Position numbers and translations under genes: made by a program. Under the pieces are notes generated by a model. The model was given only the letters and a program-made list of their open reading frames with translations, was not told the DNA's origin and ran no database searches. A stretch of 64,000 nucleotides of DNA from NCBI GenBank assembly GCA_902522115.1, contig CABYUV010000003.1, forward strand, positions 1-64,000, read 5' to 3'. Source of the DNA: an uncultured Pelagibacteraceae bacterium. Its GTDB lineage: Bacteria > Pseudomonadota > Alphaproteobacteria > Pelagibacterales > Pelagibacteraceae. Below are positions 43,024 through 52,856 of this stretch, in pieces. Numbering within the stretch: the first letter of the stretch is position 1; every line of letters starts with the position of its first letter.

Positions 43024-44184
43024 TTATTTTATCGCCTCAACAATTTTCTTAGCTGCATCGTCTAAATTTTCTGCTGAAATTAATTCTAATCCAGAATTAT
43101 CAAGAATTTCTTTTCCCTCTTTAAAATTTGTACCTGCTAATCGTACAACTAAAGGTACACTAATATTAATTTCTTTAGCCGCATCAACTACTCCTTGAGC
43201 TAGAACATCACATCTCATAATTCCACCGAAAATATTTATTAAAATACCTTTAACATTTTTATCCGAGAGAATTATCTTTAATGCAGCTGATACTTTTTCT
43301 TTAGATGCACCACCGCCTACATCTAAAAAATTTGCCGGCTCTTTACCATACAATTTAATTATATCCATGGTTGCCATGGCTAATCCTGCTCCATTAACCA
43401 TACAGCCGATACTTCCATCTAGATTGATATATGCAAGATCATGCTTGCTAGCTTCTATCTCTGTAGAGTCTTCCTCATTTAAATCTCTTAATTTAACAAT
43501 TTCTGGATGTCTGAATAAAGCGTTAGAGTCGAAATTAACTTTTGCATCTAAACAAACAATTTTTTGCTCTTTTGTCAAAATCAAAGGGTTTACTTCAACC
43601 ATGTTTGCATCTGTGCTGACAAACATTTTGTATATTGATTTAATTAATGATATCGCTTGCTTTTGTATATCCTCATTTAAATTAAAAATTTTAACTATTT
43701 TTTTACAATCTGACTCAGAAATTTCATCACCAATATTAACTTTTGTTGTTGTAATTTTTTCAGGTGAACTGCTAGCAACCTCTTCAATATCCATTCCACC
43801 TTGATCGCTTGATATAAATGCAATTTTAGAACTTGCTCTATCAACAAGACACGATAAATAAAATTCTTTATCTATGTTTGAAGACTCTTCTACATATAAT
43901 CTTTTTACTTCTCTGCCTTCAGGACCAGTTTGATGAGTAACTAATGTTTTTCCAAGTAATTCTCTGGCTGCAACTGTAAGTTCCTCAATAGAATTTAATA
44001 TTTTTACACCACCAGCTTTTCCTCTTCCTCCAGCATGAATTTGTGCTTTAAGCACATATTTCTCAGTTTTAAGTGTTTTTGCTTTTTGAATAAGTTCATC
44101 AACATTAAGCGCAAATACTCCTTCAGGAACTATAGCACCATATGTTTTTAATATTTGTTTAGCTTGATGCTCGTGAATATTCAT
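43024..44184 (-). CDS. sucC: Succinyl-CoA synthetase beta subunit
   Basis: SucC has an ATP-grasp nucleotide-binding domain and a CoA-ligase domain. The 386 residues begin [16 protein letters not shown] and include [16 protein letters not shown], the metal-binding [26 protein letters not shown] and [15 protein letters not shown]. It starts two bases after mdh. The mdh-sucCD-sucAB order is common to alphaproteobacteria including Rickettsiales. Confidence 0.97.
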   Translation of the reverse strand: MNIHEHQAKQILKTYGAIVPEGVFALNVDELIQKAKTLKTEKYVLKAQIHAGGRGKAGGVKILNSIEELTVAARELLGKTLVTHQTGPEGREVKRLYVEESSNIDKEFYLSCLVDRASSKIAFISSDQGGMDIEEVASSSPEKITTTKVNIGDEISESDCKKIVKIFNLNEDIQKQAISLIKSIYKMFVSTDANMVEVNPLILTKEQKIVCLDAKVNFDSNALFRHPEIVKLRDLNEEDSTEIEASKHDLAYINLDGSIGCMVNGAGLAMATMDIIKLYGKEPANFLDVGGGASKEKVSAALKIILSDKNVKGILINIFGGIMRCDVLAQGVVDAAKEINISVPLVVRLAGTNFKEGKEILDNSGLELISAENLDDAAKKIVEAIK

Positions 44185-44186
44185 TA

Positions 44187-45149
44187 TTATTTAGATAAAT
44201 CAGGATCTATTTTAGATGCAGCTTCCCATAAAGCTTTTACAGCATCTATTGAATGCATAAATTCTTTTTTTTCTTTTTCATCTAAATCAATCTCCTCAAT
44301 TTTTTCTACACCATCTTTTCCAATGACAACAGGAACACCTGCATAAACATTTTTCACACCATATTCTCCATTTAATTGTACAGCGCAGGGTAATAATTTT
44401 TTCTGATCATTTAAATATGCTTCTGCCATTTGAACACCTGAAGCTGCTGGTGCATAAAAGGCTGATCCTTTTTCTAAATATTTAACTATTTCGGCACCAC
44501 CATCTCGTGTTCTTTGATTAATTTCCTCAACTCTTTCTGAAGATATCTTTTCATCCTTTACAAGATCCAACAATGGTTTACCTGAAATTTTTGTAAATCT
44601 TGGCATAGGAACCATGGTGTCACCATGACCACCCATAACCATTGCCTCAATTTCTCTTACAGGCACATTTAGTTCTAATGATAAAAATAATTTAAATCTC
44701 GAACTATCTAAAATACCTGCCATACCAACTACTTTATTTGATGGCATACCTGAAAATTTTTGAAATGCCATAACCATAACATCTAAAGGATTGGTGATAC
44801 AGATCACAAAAGCATTAGGAGCATTTTTCTTTACACCTTCAGCAACTTGTTTAATAATTTTTAAATTTATTCCGAGGAGATCATCTCGACTCATGCCAGG
44901 CTTTCTTGGAACGCCAGCTGTAATTATAATTACATCTGAATCTTTTATGCTTTCATAGTTATCAGTTCCTGAAAACCTAACATTGAAACCATCTACAGAT
45001 GAAGATTGTGCAATATCTAATGCTTTACCTTTTGCAATACCACTAGCAACATCAAATAAAACTACTTCATCAACTAGTTCTTTCGTTCCTATTAAATGTG
45101 CAAGAGTTCCGCCTATTTGGCCAGCACCAATTAAAGATATTTTTTTCAT
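44187..45149 (-). CDS. mdh: Malate dehydrogenase, lactate-dehydrogenase-like type
   Basis: It oxidises malate to oxaloacetate with NAD. The 320 residues show the NAD loop [13 protein letters not shown], the substrate arginines in [22 protein letters not shown] and the catalytic histidine in [12 protein letters not shown]. The [10 protein letters not shown] pattern indicates malate rather than lactate as the substrate. The neighbours are sucCD downstream and mmsA upstream. Confidence 0.96.
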   Translation of the reverse strand: MKKISLIGAGQIGGTLAHLIGTKELVDEVVLFDVASGIAKGKALDIAQSSSVDGFNVRFSGTDNYESIKDSDVIIITAGVPRKPGMSRDDLLGINLKIIKQVAEGVKKNAPNAFVICITNPLDVMVMAFQKFSGMPSNKVVGMAGILDSSRFKLFLSLELNVPVREIEAMVMGGHGDTMVPMPRFTKISGKPLLDLVKDEKISSERVEEINQRTRDGGAEIVKYLEKGSAFYAPAASGVQMAEAYLNDQKKLLPCAVQLNGEYGVKNVYAGVPVVIGKDGVEKIEEIDLDEKEKKEFMHSIDAVKALWEAASKIDPDLSK

Positions 45150-45157
45150 TTATTCCT

Positions 45158-46651
45158 TTATTTCATTGTTGGCATTACAAATTCCGCATTTGATCGGACA
45201 CCTGAAGGCCATCTGGATGTTACTGTTTTTAGTTTAGTATAAAATTTTATTCCTTCCATTCCATGCATTCCACTATCTCCAAATAAAGATCTTTTCCAGC
45301 CACCAAAACTATGAAATGCCATTGGAACTGGGATTGGCACGTTAATACCAACCATACCTACTTGAATTTTACTTGCAAAAGTTCTCCCAGCATCACCGTC
45401 TCTTGTATAAATACTAACTCCATTTCCGTACTCATGGTCGTTAATTAATTTTGCAGCTTCTTCAAAAGTTTTTACTCGAACAACTGATAAAACTGGACCG
45501 AATATTTCTTCTTTATAAATTCTCATGTCTTTTTTTACGTGATCAAATAAACATCCACCTATATAGAAACCATTTTCATAACCTTGAAGTTTTAAACCTC
45601 TTCCATCAACCACTAGCTTTGCACCTTCCTTGACACCTAAATCAACATAACTTGTAACTTTTTCTAAATGTTCTTTTGTAACTAAAGGTCCCATTTCTGA
45701 AGTTTTATCCATTCCAGGACCCACTTTTAACGCTTCAGCTTTTTTTGATAATCTTGATACAAGTTCATCTCCAATGTCTCCAACTGCAACCGCAACTGAT
45801 TGAGCCATACATCTTTCTCCAGCTGAACCATAAGCAGCACCCATTAATCCATTTACAGCACCATCCAAATCACAATCTGGCATAACAACTAAATGATTTT
45901 TTGCTCCACCCAAAGCTTGAACTCTTTTTTCATTTTTAGCTGAATTTTCATAAATATATTTTGCAATAGGAGTAGATCCAACAAAACTAACAGCTTTAAT
46001 ATCTTTATTTTCTAAAATTGCATCTACAGCTTCTTTATCACCATTTATTACATTAAACACTCCATCTGGAAGACCAGCCTCAGATAGAAGTTCAGCCAAT
46101 CTTAGACCACAAGATGGGTCTTTTTCTGATGGTTTAAGAATAAAAGTATTTCCACATGCTATTGCTATTGGAAACATCCACATTGGAACCATTGCTGGAA
46201 AGTTAAAAGGTGTGATACCTGCAACAACTCCTAAAGGTTGTCTCATTGACCAACTATCAACATTAGTGCCAACATTTTCAGAAAACTCACCTTTTAATAA
46301 ATGTGGAATTCCGCAAGCAAATTCCACTACTTCAAGTCCTCTAGTTAAAGAACCTCTTGCATCTTCATAAACCTTTCCATGCTCTGAAACTATTAACTTA
46401 GTTAATTCATCAGAATTTTTTTCAATTAATTCTTTAAATTTAAATATTATTCTAGCTCTTTGTAGAGCAGGTTTTAAAGACCAAGTTTCAAATGCTTTTT
46501 TTGCTGCCTCAACAGCACTGTCTAAATCAGATCTTGAAGCAAGTCTTACCTCAGACTCTTGTTCACCAGTTGCTGGATTAAAAACTTTTCCCTTTTTATC
46601 TGAAGATCCCGGAATTATTTTACCGTTTACGAAGTGTTCTATTAAATTCAT
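45158..46651 (-). CDS. mmsA: CoA-acylating (methyl)malonate-semialdehyde dehydrogenase
   Basis: This aldehyde dehydrogenase converts methylmalonate semialdehyde to propionyl-CoA, or malonate semialdehyde to acetyl-CoA, with NAD and CoA. The 497 residues have GVVAGITPFNFPAMVPMWMFP, the glycine loop SFVGSTPIAKYIY, the catalytic cysteine in SAGERCMAQS and the family C-terminus (FTKLKTVTSRWP-like, read here as YTKLKTVTSRWP). The absence of the usual catalytic glutamate region and the MmsA-type GGAKNHLVVMPD favour the CoA-dependent family. It sits inside the TCA gene block between mdh and sdhB, which suggests it feeds C2 or C3 units into the cycle, possibly from beta-alanine, valine or DMSP-derived 3-hydroxypropionate. 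Confidence 0.9.
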   Translation of the reverse strand: MNLIEHFVNGKIIPGSSDKKGKVFNPATGEQESEVRLASRSDLDSAVEAAKKAFETWSLKPALQRARIIFKFKELIEKNSDELTKLIVSEHGKVYEDARGSLTRGLEVVEFACGIPHLLKGEFSENVGTNVDSWSMRQPLGVVAGITPFNFPAMVPMWMFPIAIACGNTFILKPSEKDPSCGLRLAELLSEAGLPDGVFNVINGDKEAVDAILENKDIKAVSFVGSTPIAKYIYENSAKNEKRVQALGGAKNHLVVMPDCDLDGAVNGLMGAAYGSAGERCMAQSVAVAVGDIGDELVSRLSKKAEALKVGPGMDKTSEMGPLVTKEHLEKVTSYVDLGVKEGAKLVVDGRGLKLQGYENGFYIGGCLFDHVKKDMRIYKEEIFGPVLSVVRVKTFEEAAKLINDHEYGNGVSIYTRDGDAGRTFASKIQVGMVGINVPIPVPMAFHSFGGWKRSLFGDSGMHGMEGIKFYTKLKTVTSRWPSGVRSNAEFVMPTMK

Positions 46652-46690
46652 GAATACGGTGTTTTAGATCAAAAATATCGAATAGTCTAT

Positions 46691-47470
46691 TTAAACATTA
46701 GCGGTTGCTAACATTTTTTTTATTTCAGCTATAGCTTTTGCTGGATTCAAGCCTTTAGGACATGCATTTGTACAATTTAAAATAGTATGACATCTGTATA
46801 ATTTTAATTCATCAGCAACTTTTTTTAATCTTGCTTTTCGCTCCTCATCTCTACTATCAATTATCCATCTATACGCTTGCAATAAAACTGCTGGACCTAA
46901 ATATTTGTCACCATTCCACCAATAACTTGGACAAGAAGTAGAGCAACAAGCACACATAATACATTCATAAGCACCATCTAATTTTGCTCTGTCTTCTTTG
47001 GATTGATAAATTTCAGTAGTTTCTTTTGTTGAATTATTTTTTAACCATGGTTCAATTGATTGATACTGTTTGTACAATCCATCCAAATCACCAATTAAAT
47101 CTTTTTTAACTTTTAAATGAGGTAATGGATAAATATCAATATCTCCTTCAATTTCAGCATGTGGAGTGGTGCAAGCAAGGCCATTTTTACCTCCCATATT
47201 CATTGCACATGAACCACATACTCCATGAGCACAAGATCTTCTGTATGTTATAGTTGAATCGATTTCATTTTTGATTTTATTTAAAATATCTAGTACTTTT
47301 GAAGGACAATTATCCATGTCAACTTCATAGGTGTCTATCCTAGGACCTTCATCTGTAGATGGATCCCATCTATAAATATTTACTTTTCTTAAATTTTTTG
47401 ATCCAGTTTTATCTTTGAAGTATTTACCTTTTTTAATTTCAGAATTCTTAGGTAAACTCAATTGAACCAT
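46691..47470 (-). CDS. sdhB: Succinate dehydrogenase iron-sulfur subunit
   Basis: SdhB conducts electrons from FAD to quinone through three clusters. The 259 residues carry the [2Fe-2S] ligands in [15 protein letters not shown], and the [4Fe-4S] and [3Fe-4S] ligands in [13 protein letters not shown] and [17 protein letters not shown]. The end of sdhA overlaps its start by one base. Confidence 0.97.
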   Translation of the reverse strand: MVQLSLPKNSEIKKGKYFKDKTGSKNLRKVNIYRWDPSTDEGPRIDTYEVDMDNCPSKVLDILNKIKNEIDSTITYRRSCAHGVCGSCAMNMGGKNGLACTTPHAEIEGDIDIYPLPHLKVKKDLIGDLDGLYKQYQSIEPWLKNNSTKETTEIYQSKEDRAKLDGAYECIMCACCSTSCPSYWWNGDKYLGPAVLLQAYRWIIDSRDEERKARLKKVADELKLYRCHTILNCTNACPKGLNPAKAIAEIKKMLATANV

Positions 47471-49245
47471 TAATATACCCGTTCTTGAGGTGGAAAATAT
47501 TGCACTTCATTAGTTAAAGTTGATTGATGGACGGGTCTATAACTTATCTTTGTTTTTTTACCATCACACCACGCAAGAGTATGTTGCATAAATTTTTCAT
47601 CATCTCTTTTCGGATAATCTTCTCTTGCGTGAGCTCCTCTACTCTCTTTTCTATGATATGCTGAGTCTACAGTTGCTACCGCTTGTCTGATTAAATTATC
47701 AAATTCTAAGGTTTCTACTAAATCGGTGTTAAATACTAAAGATTTATCCTTAACAGAAATGGAGTCCATTCCATCGTAAGTTTTGCCTATCTCATCAACC
47801 CCTTGTTTAAGATTTTTTTCTGTTCTAAATACTGCACATTTAGATTGCATTGTTTTCTGCATCGAGAGTCTTAACTCTGCAGTACTATTATCCCCTTGAG
47901 CATTTCTAAGTTTATCAAATCTATTCAAACACTTTTGAGTTTCAGTTTCTGGTATTTCTTCATGTGGTGTTCCGGGTTTTACTAGTTCAGCTGCTCTTTT
48001 TGCAGCTGCTCTTCCAAATACTACTAAATCAATTAATGAATTAGAACCAAGTCTGTTTGCTCCATGAACAGAAACACATGCTGCTTCACCTATAGCCATT
48101 AAACCAGGAACTGTTTTTTCAGAACCATTCATTGTTAGCACTTCTGCTTTATAATTTGTTGGAATACCTCCCATGTTATAATGAACTGTAGGAACTACAG
48201 GTATAGGATCTTTGGTAACATCAACATTTGCAAACAATCTTGCAGCTTCAGTGATACCTGGTAATCGATTTTCAATTACACTTTTGTCTAAATGACTTAA
48301 ATGTAAATGAACATGATCTTGATCTTTACCTACACCTCTTCCTTCATTAATTTCTATAGACATTGATCGACTGACAACATCTCTTGACGCTAAATCTTTT
48401 GCATTTGGGGCGTATCTTTCCATAAATCTCTCACCTTTTGAATTTACTAAGTAGCCACCTTCACCTCTTACTCCTTCTGATATAAGTGTTCCATGTCCAT
48501 AAATACCTGTTGGATGAAATTGTACAAATTCCATATCTTGCAGAGGTAGTCCTGCTCTTAAGACCATGGCATTACCATCACCTGTACAAGTATGAGCTGA
48601 TGTAGCAGAGTAGTATACCTTTCCATATCCTCCAGTTGCAATAATTACAGTATGCGCTCTAAATCTATGAATTGTACCGTCATTAAGATTCCATGCTATT
48701 AATCCTTTGCACTCTCCATCTTTCATTAATAAATCTAAAGCAAAATATTCAATAAAAAATTCTGTGTTATGTTTTAAAGCTTGTCCATATAAAGTATGTA
48801 ATATTGCATGCCCTGTTCTATCTGCAGCTGCACAAGTTCTTTGAACAATTCCATTTCCATAATTTTTGGTCATACCACCAAATGGTCTTTGATAAATTTT
48901 CCCCTCTTCTGTTCGACTAAAAGGAACACCATACTTTTCCAATTCCAAGACTGCTTTGGGCGCTTCTTTACATAAATATTCAATGCTATCTTGATCTCCT
49001 AACCAGTCTGCACCTTTTACAGTGTCATACATATGCCATCTCCAATCATCTTCCCCCATATTTCCTAGGGCGGCTGATATTCCACCTTGTGCAGCAGATG
49101 TATGACTTCTTGTGGGAAACACTTTTGAGATACACGCTGTTTTTAAACCAGCTTCACTTAATCCCACAGCTGCTCTTAATCCTGAGCCTCCTGCTCCAAG
49201 TACAACAACATCGTACTCATGATCTATGATATTATAGGCTTTCAT
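47470..49245 (-). CDS. sdhA: Succinate dehydrogenase flavoprotein subunit
   Basis: SdhA oxidises succinate to fumarate with covalently bound FAD. The 591 residues start with [14 protein letters not shown], the flavinylated residue is His48 in [11 protein letters not shown], and the substrate-site segments [23 protein letters not shown] and the active-site arginine region [10 protein letters not shown] are present. The C-terminal [15 protein letters not shown] is also typical. It overlaps sdhD by four bases. Confidence 0.98.
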   Translation of the reverse strand: MKAYNIIDHEYDVVVLGAGGSGLRAAVGLSEAGLKTACISKVFPTRSHTSAAQGGISAALGNMGEDDWRWHMYDTVKGADWLGDQDSIEYLCKEAPKAVLELEKYGVPFSRTEEGKIYQRPFGGMTKNYGNGIVQRTCAAADRTGHAILHTLYGQALKHNTEFFIEYFALDLLMKDGECKGLIAWNLNDGTIHRFRAHTVIIATGGYGKVYYSATSAHTCTGDGNAMVLRAGLPLQDMEFVQFHPTGIYGHGTLISEGVRGEGGYLVNSKGERFMERYAPNAKDLASRDVVSRSMSIEINEGRGVGKDQDHVHLHLSHLDKSVIENRLPGITEAARLFANVDVTKDPIPVVPTVHYNMGGIPTNYKAEVLTMNGSEKTVPGLMAIGEAACVSVHGANRLGSNSLIDLVVFGRAAAKRAAELVKPGTPHEEIPETETQKCLNRFDKLRNAQGDNSTAELRLSMQKTMQSKCAVFRTEKNLKQGVDEIGKTYDGMDSISVKDKSLVFNTDLVETLEFDNLIRQAVATVDSAYHRKESRGAHAREDYPKRDDEKFMQHTLAWCDGKKTKISYRPVHQSTLTNEVQYFPPQERVY

Positions 49246-49571
49246 GTATTTAAGTTAAAAATAGTAATTATTGTTAAAATTGGAATTGTTATAGCAAAAA
49301 AATTTAAGATTTTGTTTGCGGCATTTTTGATTTTAGTATCTTTTATATAGTCCTCAAAAACCTCACTAATACTTAATGCTGAAAAAAAATAAATAAATAC
49401 TAGAAACAGTCCCATTAAAAATTTAGATGGTTGAGATGTCAAAAAACCAACTATTTCTTGATAACTTTTATCATAAAAATTAACTAAACTTAAAATAAAC
49501 CAAAGCATTAGAGGTAACAAAATTAAAGAGCTAAATTTTAAAAACAACCATTTTTTTGTAACCGGTAGCAT
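49242..49571 (-). CDS. sdhD: Succinate dehydrogenase membrane anchor subunit
   Basis: SdhD anchors the catalytic subunits and forms part of the quinone site. The 109 residues give three hydrophobic segments (about 11-32, 50-65 and 85-105). Sequence motifs are weak, as is normal for the family; the call rests on size, topology and its place between sdhC and sdhA with overlaps of one and four bases. Confidence 0.85.
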   Translation of the reverse strand: MLPVTKKWLFLKFSSLILLPLMLWFILSLVNFYDKSYQEIVGFLTSQPSKFLMGLFLVFIYFFSALSISEVFEDYIKDTKIKNAANKILNFFAITIPILTIITIFNLNT

Positions 49572-49951
49572 TAGATGACTCCTCTTCCAAATATATAAAC
49601 TACTATAGTTAAAAAAATTGAACCGAAAATAACAAGCAAACCTGTAATTTTAGTTGTTTGTAAATCAAAGCCATAACCTAAATCCATAATTAAATGTCGT
49701 ATCTCACTTAACATTTGAAAACTAAAAGACCAAGTTATTCCAATTAATATAAATTTCCCTAAAAAAGATTCTAAAAAAATTTTTATTGGTTGATATTCAC
49801 TCTCTCCTAAAAGCATAAAAGCAAACCAAATACAAATTAAAGTTATTGCAAAAAAATTAATTATTCCAGTAATTCTATGTGAAATGGATACTAAAGAAGA
49901 AATATGCCATTTATAAATTTGTATATGTGGTGATAAAGGTCTATTTTCCAT
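49571..49951 (-). CDS. sdhC: Succinate dehydrogenase cytochrome b556 subunit
   Basis: SdhC binds haem b and quinone in the inner membrane. The 126 residues have RPLSPHIQIYKWHISSLVS, the family motif SISHRITGI and a haem-ligand histidine in EIRHLIMDLGYG, with three membrane segments. It starts the sdhCDAB run, four bases after asd. Confidence 0.93.
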   Translation of the reverse strand: MENRPLSPHIQIYKWHISSLVSISHRITGIINFFAITLICIWFAFMLLGESEYQPIKIFLESFLGKFILIGITWSFSFQMLSEIRHLIMDLGYGFDLQTTKITGLLVIFGSIFLTIVVYIFGRGVI

Positions 49952-49955
49952 TTTA

Positions 49956-50951
49956 TTATTTTGATTTAATTATTGTTTCTGCGATTTCAACAGAATTAAG
50001 TGCAGCACCTCTTAATAAATTATCTGAAACAATCCATAGATTAAGAGAATTTTTTTTAGTTTTATCCTCTCTAATTCTAGATATGTAAGTCTCATCATTT
50101 CCAGCTGCCTCAAAAGGAGTGCTATAACCTCCATTTTCTCTTTTATCAATAACCTGACAGCCTTCTGCATTACTTAAAGATTCTCTAACATCATCTAAAT
50201 TAAAAGGTTTCTCAAACTCTATATTAACAGACTCAGAGTGTGATACTAGCACAGGAATTCGAACACATGTTGCTGTAAGTTCAATTGTTTCATCTAATAT
50301 TTTTTTTGTTTCATTTGTCATTTTTAATTCTTCTTTTGTATATCCATCATCAGAGAAAACATCGATATGTGGAATAACATTAAAAGCAATTTGTTTGGTA
50401 AAGTTTTTGGACTCTATTTTTTTTCCATCTAAATATTTTTTAGTTTGCTCAATTAATTCATCCATTGGACTTTTTCCACCACCTGAAACAGATTGATAAG
50501 TTGAAACTACAACTCTTCTAATTTTATATAAATCATGAAGTGGTTTAAGAGCAATAACAAGTTGTGCTGTTGAACAGTTTGGGTTTGCAATAATATTTTT
50601 GTTCATTTTTTTTATTTCAGAAGAGTTTACTTGTGGAACAATCAGAGGTACATCTGGATCCATCCTAAAAAAACTTGAATTATCAATTACCACAGTATGT
50701 TTGGCTGCATTTTCTGCATATTTTTCTGCAATTTTTCCTCCTGCTGCAAAAAAAGTAATATCAGCTTTAGAAAAATCATAGTTTTCTAAATTCTCAATTT
50801 CATATTCTTTATCTCTAAATAATATTTTTTTTCCTGCACTTTTTTCTGAGGCAACTAAATATAGATTATCAAACTTGAAGTTTTTTTTATCAAAAACTTC
50901 AAGAGTCTTTCTACCTACATTACCTGTTGCACCTACTATAGCTATGTTCAT
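49956..50951 (-). CDS. asd: Aspartate-semialdehyde dehydrogenase
   Basis: Asd reduces aspartyl phosphate to the semialdehyde, the branch point to lysine/diaminopimelate, threonine and methionine. The 331 residues begin with IVGATGNVGRKTLEV, have the catalytic cysteine in ANPNCSTAQLV and the substrate segment TYQSVSGGGKSPMDEL. It supplies homoserine for MetX and diaminopimelate for DapF, both encoded in this window. It lies 15 bases after dmdA and 4 before sdhC. Confidence 0.95.
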   Translation of the reverse strand: MNIAIVGATGNVGRKTLEVFDKKNFKFDNLYLVASEKSAGKKILFRDKEYEIENLENYDFSKADITFFAAGGKIAEKYAENAAKHTVVIDNSSFFRMDPDVPLIVPQVNSSEIKKMNKNIIANPNCSTAQLVIALKPLHDLYKIRRVVVSTYQSVSGGGKSPMDELIEQTKKYLDGKKIESKNFTKQIAFNVIPHIDVFSDDGYTKEELKMTNETKKILDETIELTATCVRIPVLVSHSESVNIEFEKPFNLDDVRESLSNAEGCQVIDKRENGGYSTPFEAAGNDETYISRIREDKTKKNSLNLWIVSDNLLRGAALNSVEIAETIIKSK

Positions 50952-50966
50952 ATTTAGAGTTTTATA

Positions 50967-52076
50967 CTAAATAAAAGGTAAATCGCAAACTTTACCCACA
51001 CAAATTTCACCATTTATCTTGGCTTTTATATCCTGATCGACGTTCCAGTGTGGTTTTTTCATCATAGCAATACCAATAACTTTTTTAAAATGTGGTGAAT
51101 AGCAAGCTGATCTCAATTCTCCAATTATATTATTGTTTTGATCACTTAATTCTAATGATCCTGTAATACTTATTTTGTCTATATCAAGCATTACTCCCAT
51201 TAATTTTTTTTTAATTCCTTCAGATTTAATTTTTTTTAATTTCTCTTTACCTAAAAAATTAACTTCGCTATCTATATTAATATATTTATCAAATCCACAT
51301 TCATAAGGATTATCTCCATTATCGATATCATTTCCATACGATAATAATCCACTTTCAATACGTTCTATTAAATTTGGACAACCTGGTTTGATATTAAATT
51401 CTTTTCCAATTTCAAAAAGATGATCATATAATTTTAATCCAGAAACATTATGCTCAACATAAATTTCATAACCACCTTGTTTTGACCAACCAGATCTTGC
51501 AATTAAATGTTTATCACCACCAAATTCAAAATAATCAAAACCAAAAAATTTTAAATTAACTATCTTATCTCCAAAAACTTTTTCCATTAATTCAAATGAC
51601 TTTGGACCTTGTATAGCCATTATATCAACATCAGGTTCAAAAATCTTTACGTCTAATTTATTTCCAATAGCTAACCCCTTTGCAAATAATATTACATCTG
51701 AGTCAGCAAGAGAAATCCACCATTTATTTTCATTTAATCTAAGTACAACTGGATCATTAATCAGACCTGCGTTATCATCAATTATTGGACAATAATAACA
51801 TCTTCCATCTTTCGATTTAGATAAATCTCTACAAGTCATCAACTGAACTAATTTCGCTGAGTCTTTACCAGAAATTTCTACCTGTCTTTCAGCAGCTACA
51901 TCCCAAATTTGTACATACTGTTTTAAGTGATGGTATGAGTCCTCAATTGAACCAAACGCTGCGGGAAGCAACATGTGATTATATATTGTATAAGCCGTAA
52001 CTCCTTGTTTTTCTATTCTAGAGGTATAAGGAGTGCCTCTCAGCCTTCTTGATTTTGCAATTGAAAAACTTTTCAT
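50967..52076 (-). CDS. dmdA: DMSP demethylase DmdA (glycine-cleavage T-protein fold)
   Basis: DmdA moves a methyl group from dimethylsulfoniopropionate to tetrahydrofolate, giving methylmercaptopropionate. The 369 residues are of the GcvT family: [66 protein letters not shown] and [15 protein letters not shown]. These strings closely resemble the Pelagibacter DmdA as I remember it. The downstream-pathway genes for an acyl-CoA ligase and an acyl-CoA dehydrogenase, directly upstream in the same transcript, separate it from GcvT or sarcosine-type relatives. One base overlaps the hydrolase gene (TAATG). Confidence 0.9.
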   Translation of the reverse strand: MKSFSIAKSRRLRGTPYTSRIEKQGVTAYTIYNHMLLPAAFGSIEDSYHHLKQYVQIWDVAAERQVEISGKDSAKLVQLMTCRDLSKSKDGRCYYCPIIDDNAGLINDPVVLRLNENKWWISLADSDVILFAKGLAIGNKLDVKIFEPDVDIMAIQGPKSFELMEKVFGDKIVNLKFFGFDYFEFGGDKHLIARSGWSKQGGYEIYVEHNVSGLKLYDHLFEIGKEFNIKPGCPNLIERIESGLLSYGNDIDNGDNPYECGFDKYINIDSEVNFLGKEKLKKIKSEGIKKKLMGVMLDIDKISITGSLELSDQNNNIIGELRSACYSPHFKKVIGIAMMKKPHWNVDQDIKAKINGEICVGKVCDLPFI

Positions 52077-52849
52077 TATTTTAAAAATTCCAAAACCTTG
52101 TCTCTCATTTCGAATGCTTTTTCAATCATAATCATATGACCACAACCCTCAATTATATGAGTTGTTGAATTTTTAATTAAACTAGAAAACTTTTTACCTG
52201 ACTCTAGATTTACCATTTTGTCTAATGATCCAAATATCAATAAAGAGGGACAGTCTATTAATCTAGCAGCGTCAGATCCATTAATATAATTATTACATGC
52301 AATTAAATCGACTGCTAATATTTCTCTAATATCTCTTGGTGACTGTATTATTTTTTCCACTGGATTACCTCCTATAAATTTTTTTGAACCTTCATAGCCC
52401 CACTTCATCATTAATTTAACCGCATCAGTATCTCCATTTTTTGCTAAATCGATTAGATCTGGATGAACTGGCATTCTATTTGAACCACCAATAAAAACTA
52501 ATTTTTTTAATCTTTTTTTATATTTAGATGCATATTCAAGTATCTCTAAACTTCCTTGAGAGTGCCCAACAATAAATAATTGTTTTAAATTTAATTTTAC
52601 AAATACTTGTTCTAGCCAATCAGCAATTTTTTCAATACTATCTAAGCAGGGTCCATCTGAATTACCATGCCCAGGTAAATCAATAGATAATACATTAAAA
52701 TTTTTGTTAGAAAAAAATTGTTCAGTTAATGACCAAACTATGTGGGAAAGACCACTGCCATGAAGAAAAACTATTGTTTCTTTATTTGGATCTATTCCCT
52801 GTCCAGCATCTGATGCATGAATATTTTTATTTTCTATTTGAAAAATCAA
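52076..52849 (-). CDS. Alpha/beta hydrolase of unknown substrate in the DMSP demethylation operon
   Basis: This 257-residue protein has a complete alpha/beta hydrolase triad: oxyanion segment [10 protein letters not shown], nucleophile serine in [10 protein letters not shown], aspartate in FGSLDKMV and histidine in GCGHMIMIE. No signal peptide is seen, so it acts in the cytoplasm. It lies between dmdB (7 bases) and dmdA (one-base overlap), so it should be made together with them. It has no assigned place in the published DmdA-B-C-D route. It could be a thioesterase for a methylmercaptopropionyl- or methylthioacryloyl-CoA intermediate, or a hydrolase for an ester precursor; this is inference from position only. 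Confidence 0.85.
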   Translation of the reverse strand: MIFQIENKNIHASDAGQGIDPNKETIVFLHGSGLSHIVWSLTEQFFSNKNFNVLSIDLPGHGNSDGPCLDSIEKIADWLEQVFVKLNLKQLFIVGHSQGSLEILEYASKYKKRLKKLVFIGGSNRMPVHPDLIDLAKNGDTDAVKLMMKWGYEGSKKFIGGNPVEKIIQSPRDIREILAVDLIACNNYINGSDAARLIDCPSLLIFGSLDKMVNLESGKKFSSLIKNSTTHIIEGCGHMIMIEKAFEMRDKVLEFLK

Positions 52850-52856
52850 AAATTAC

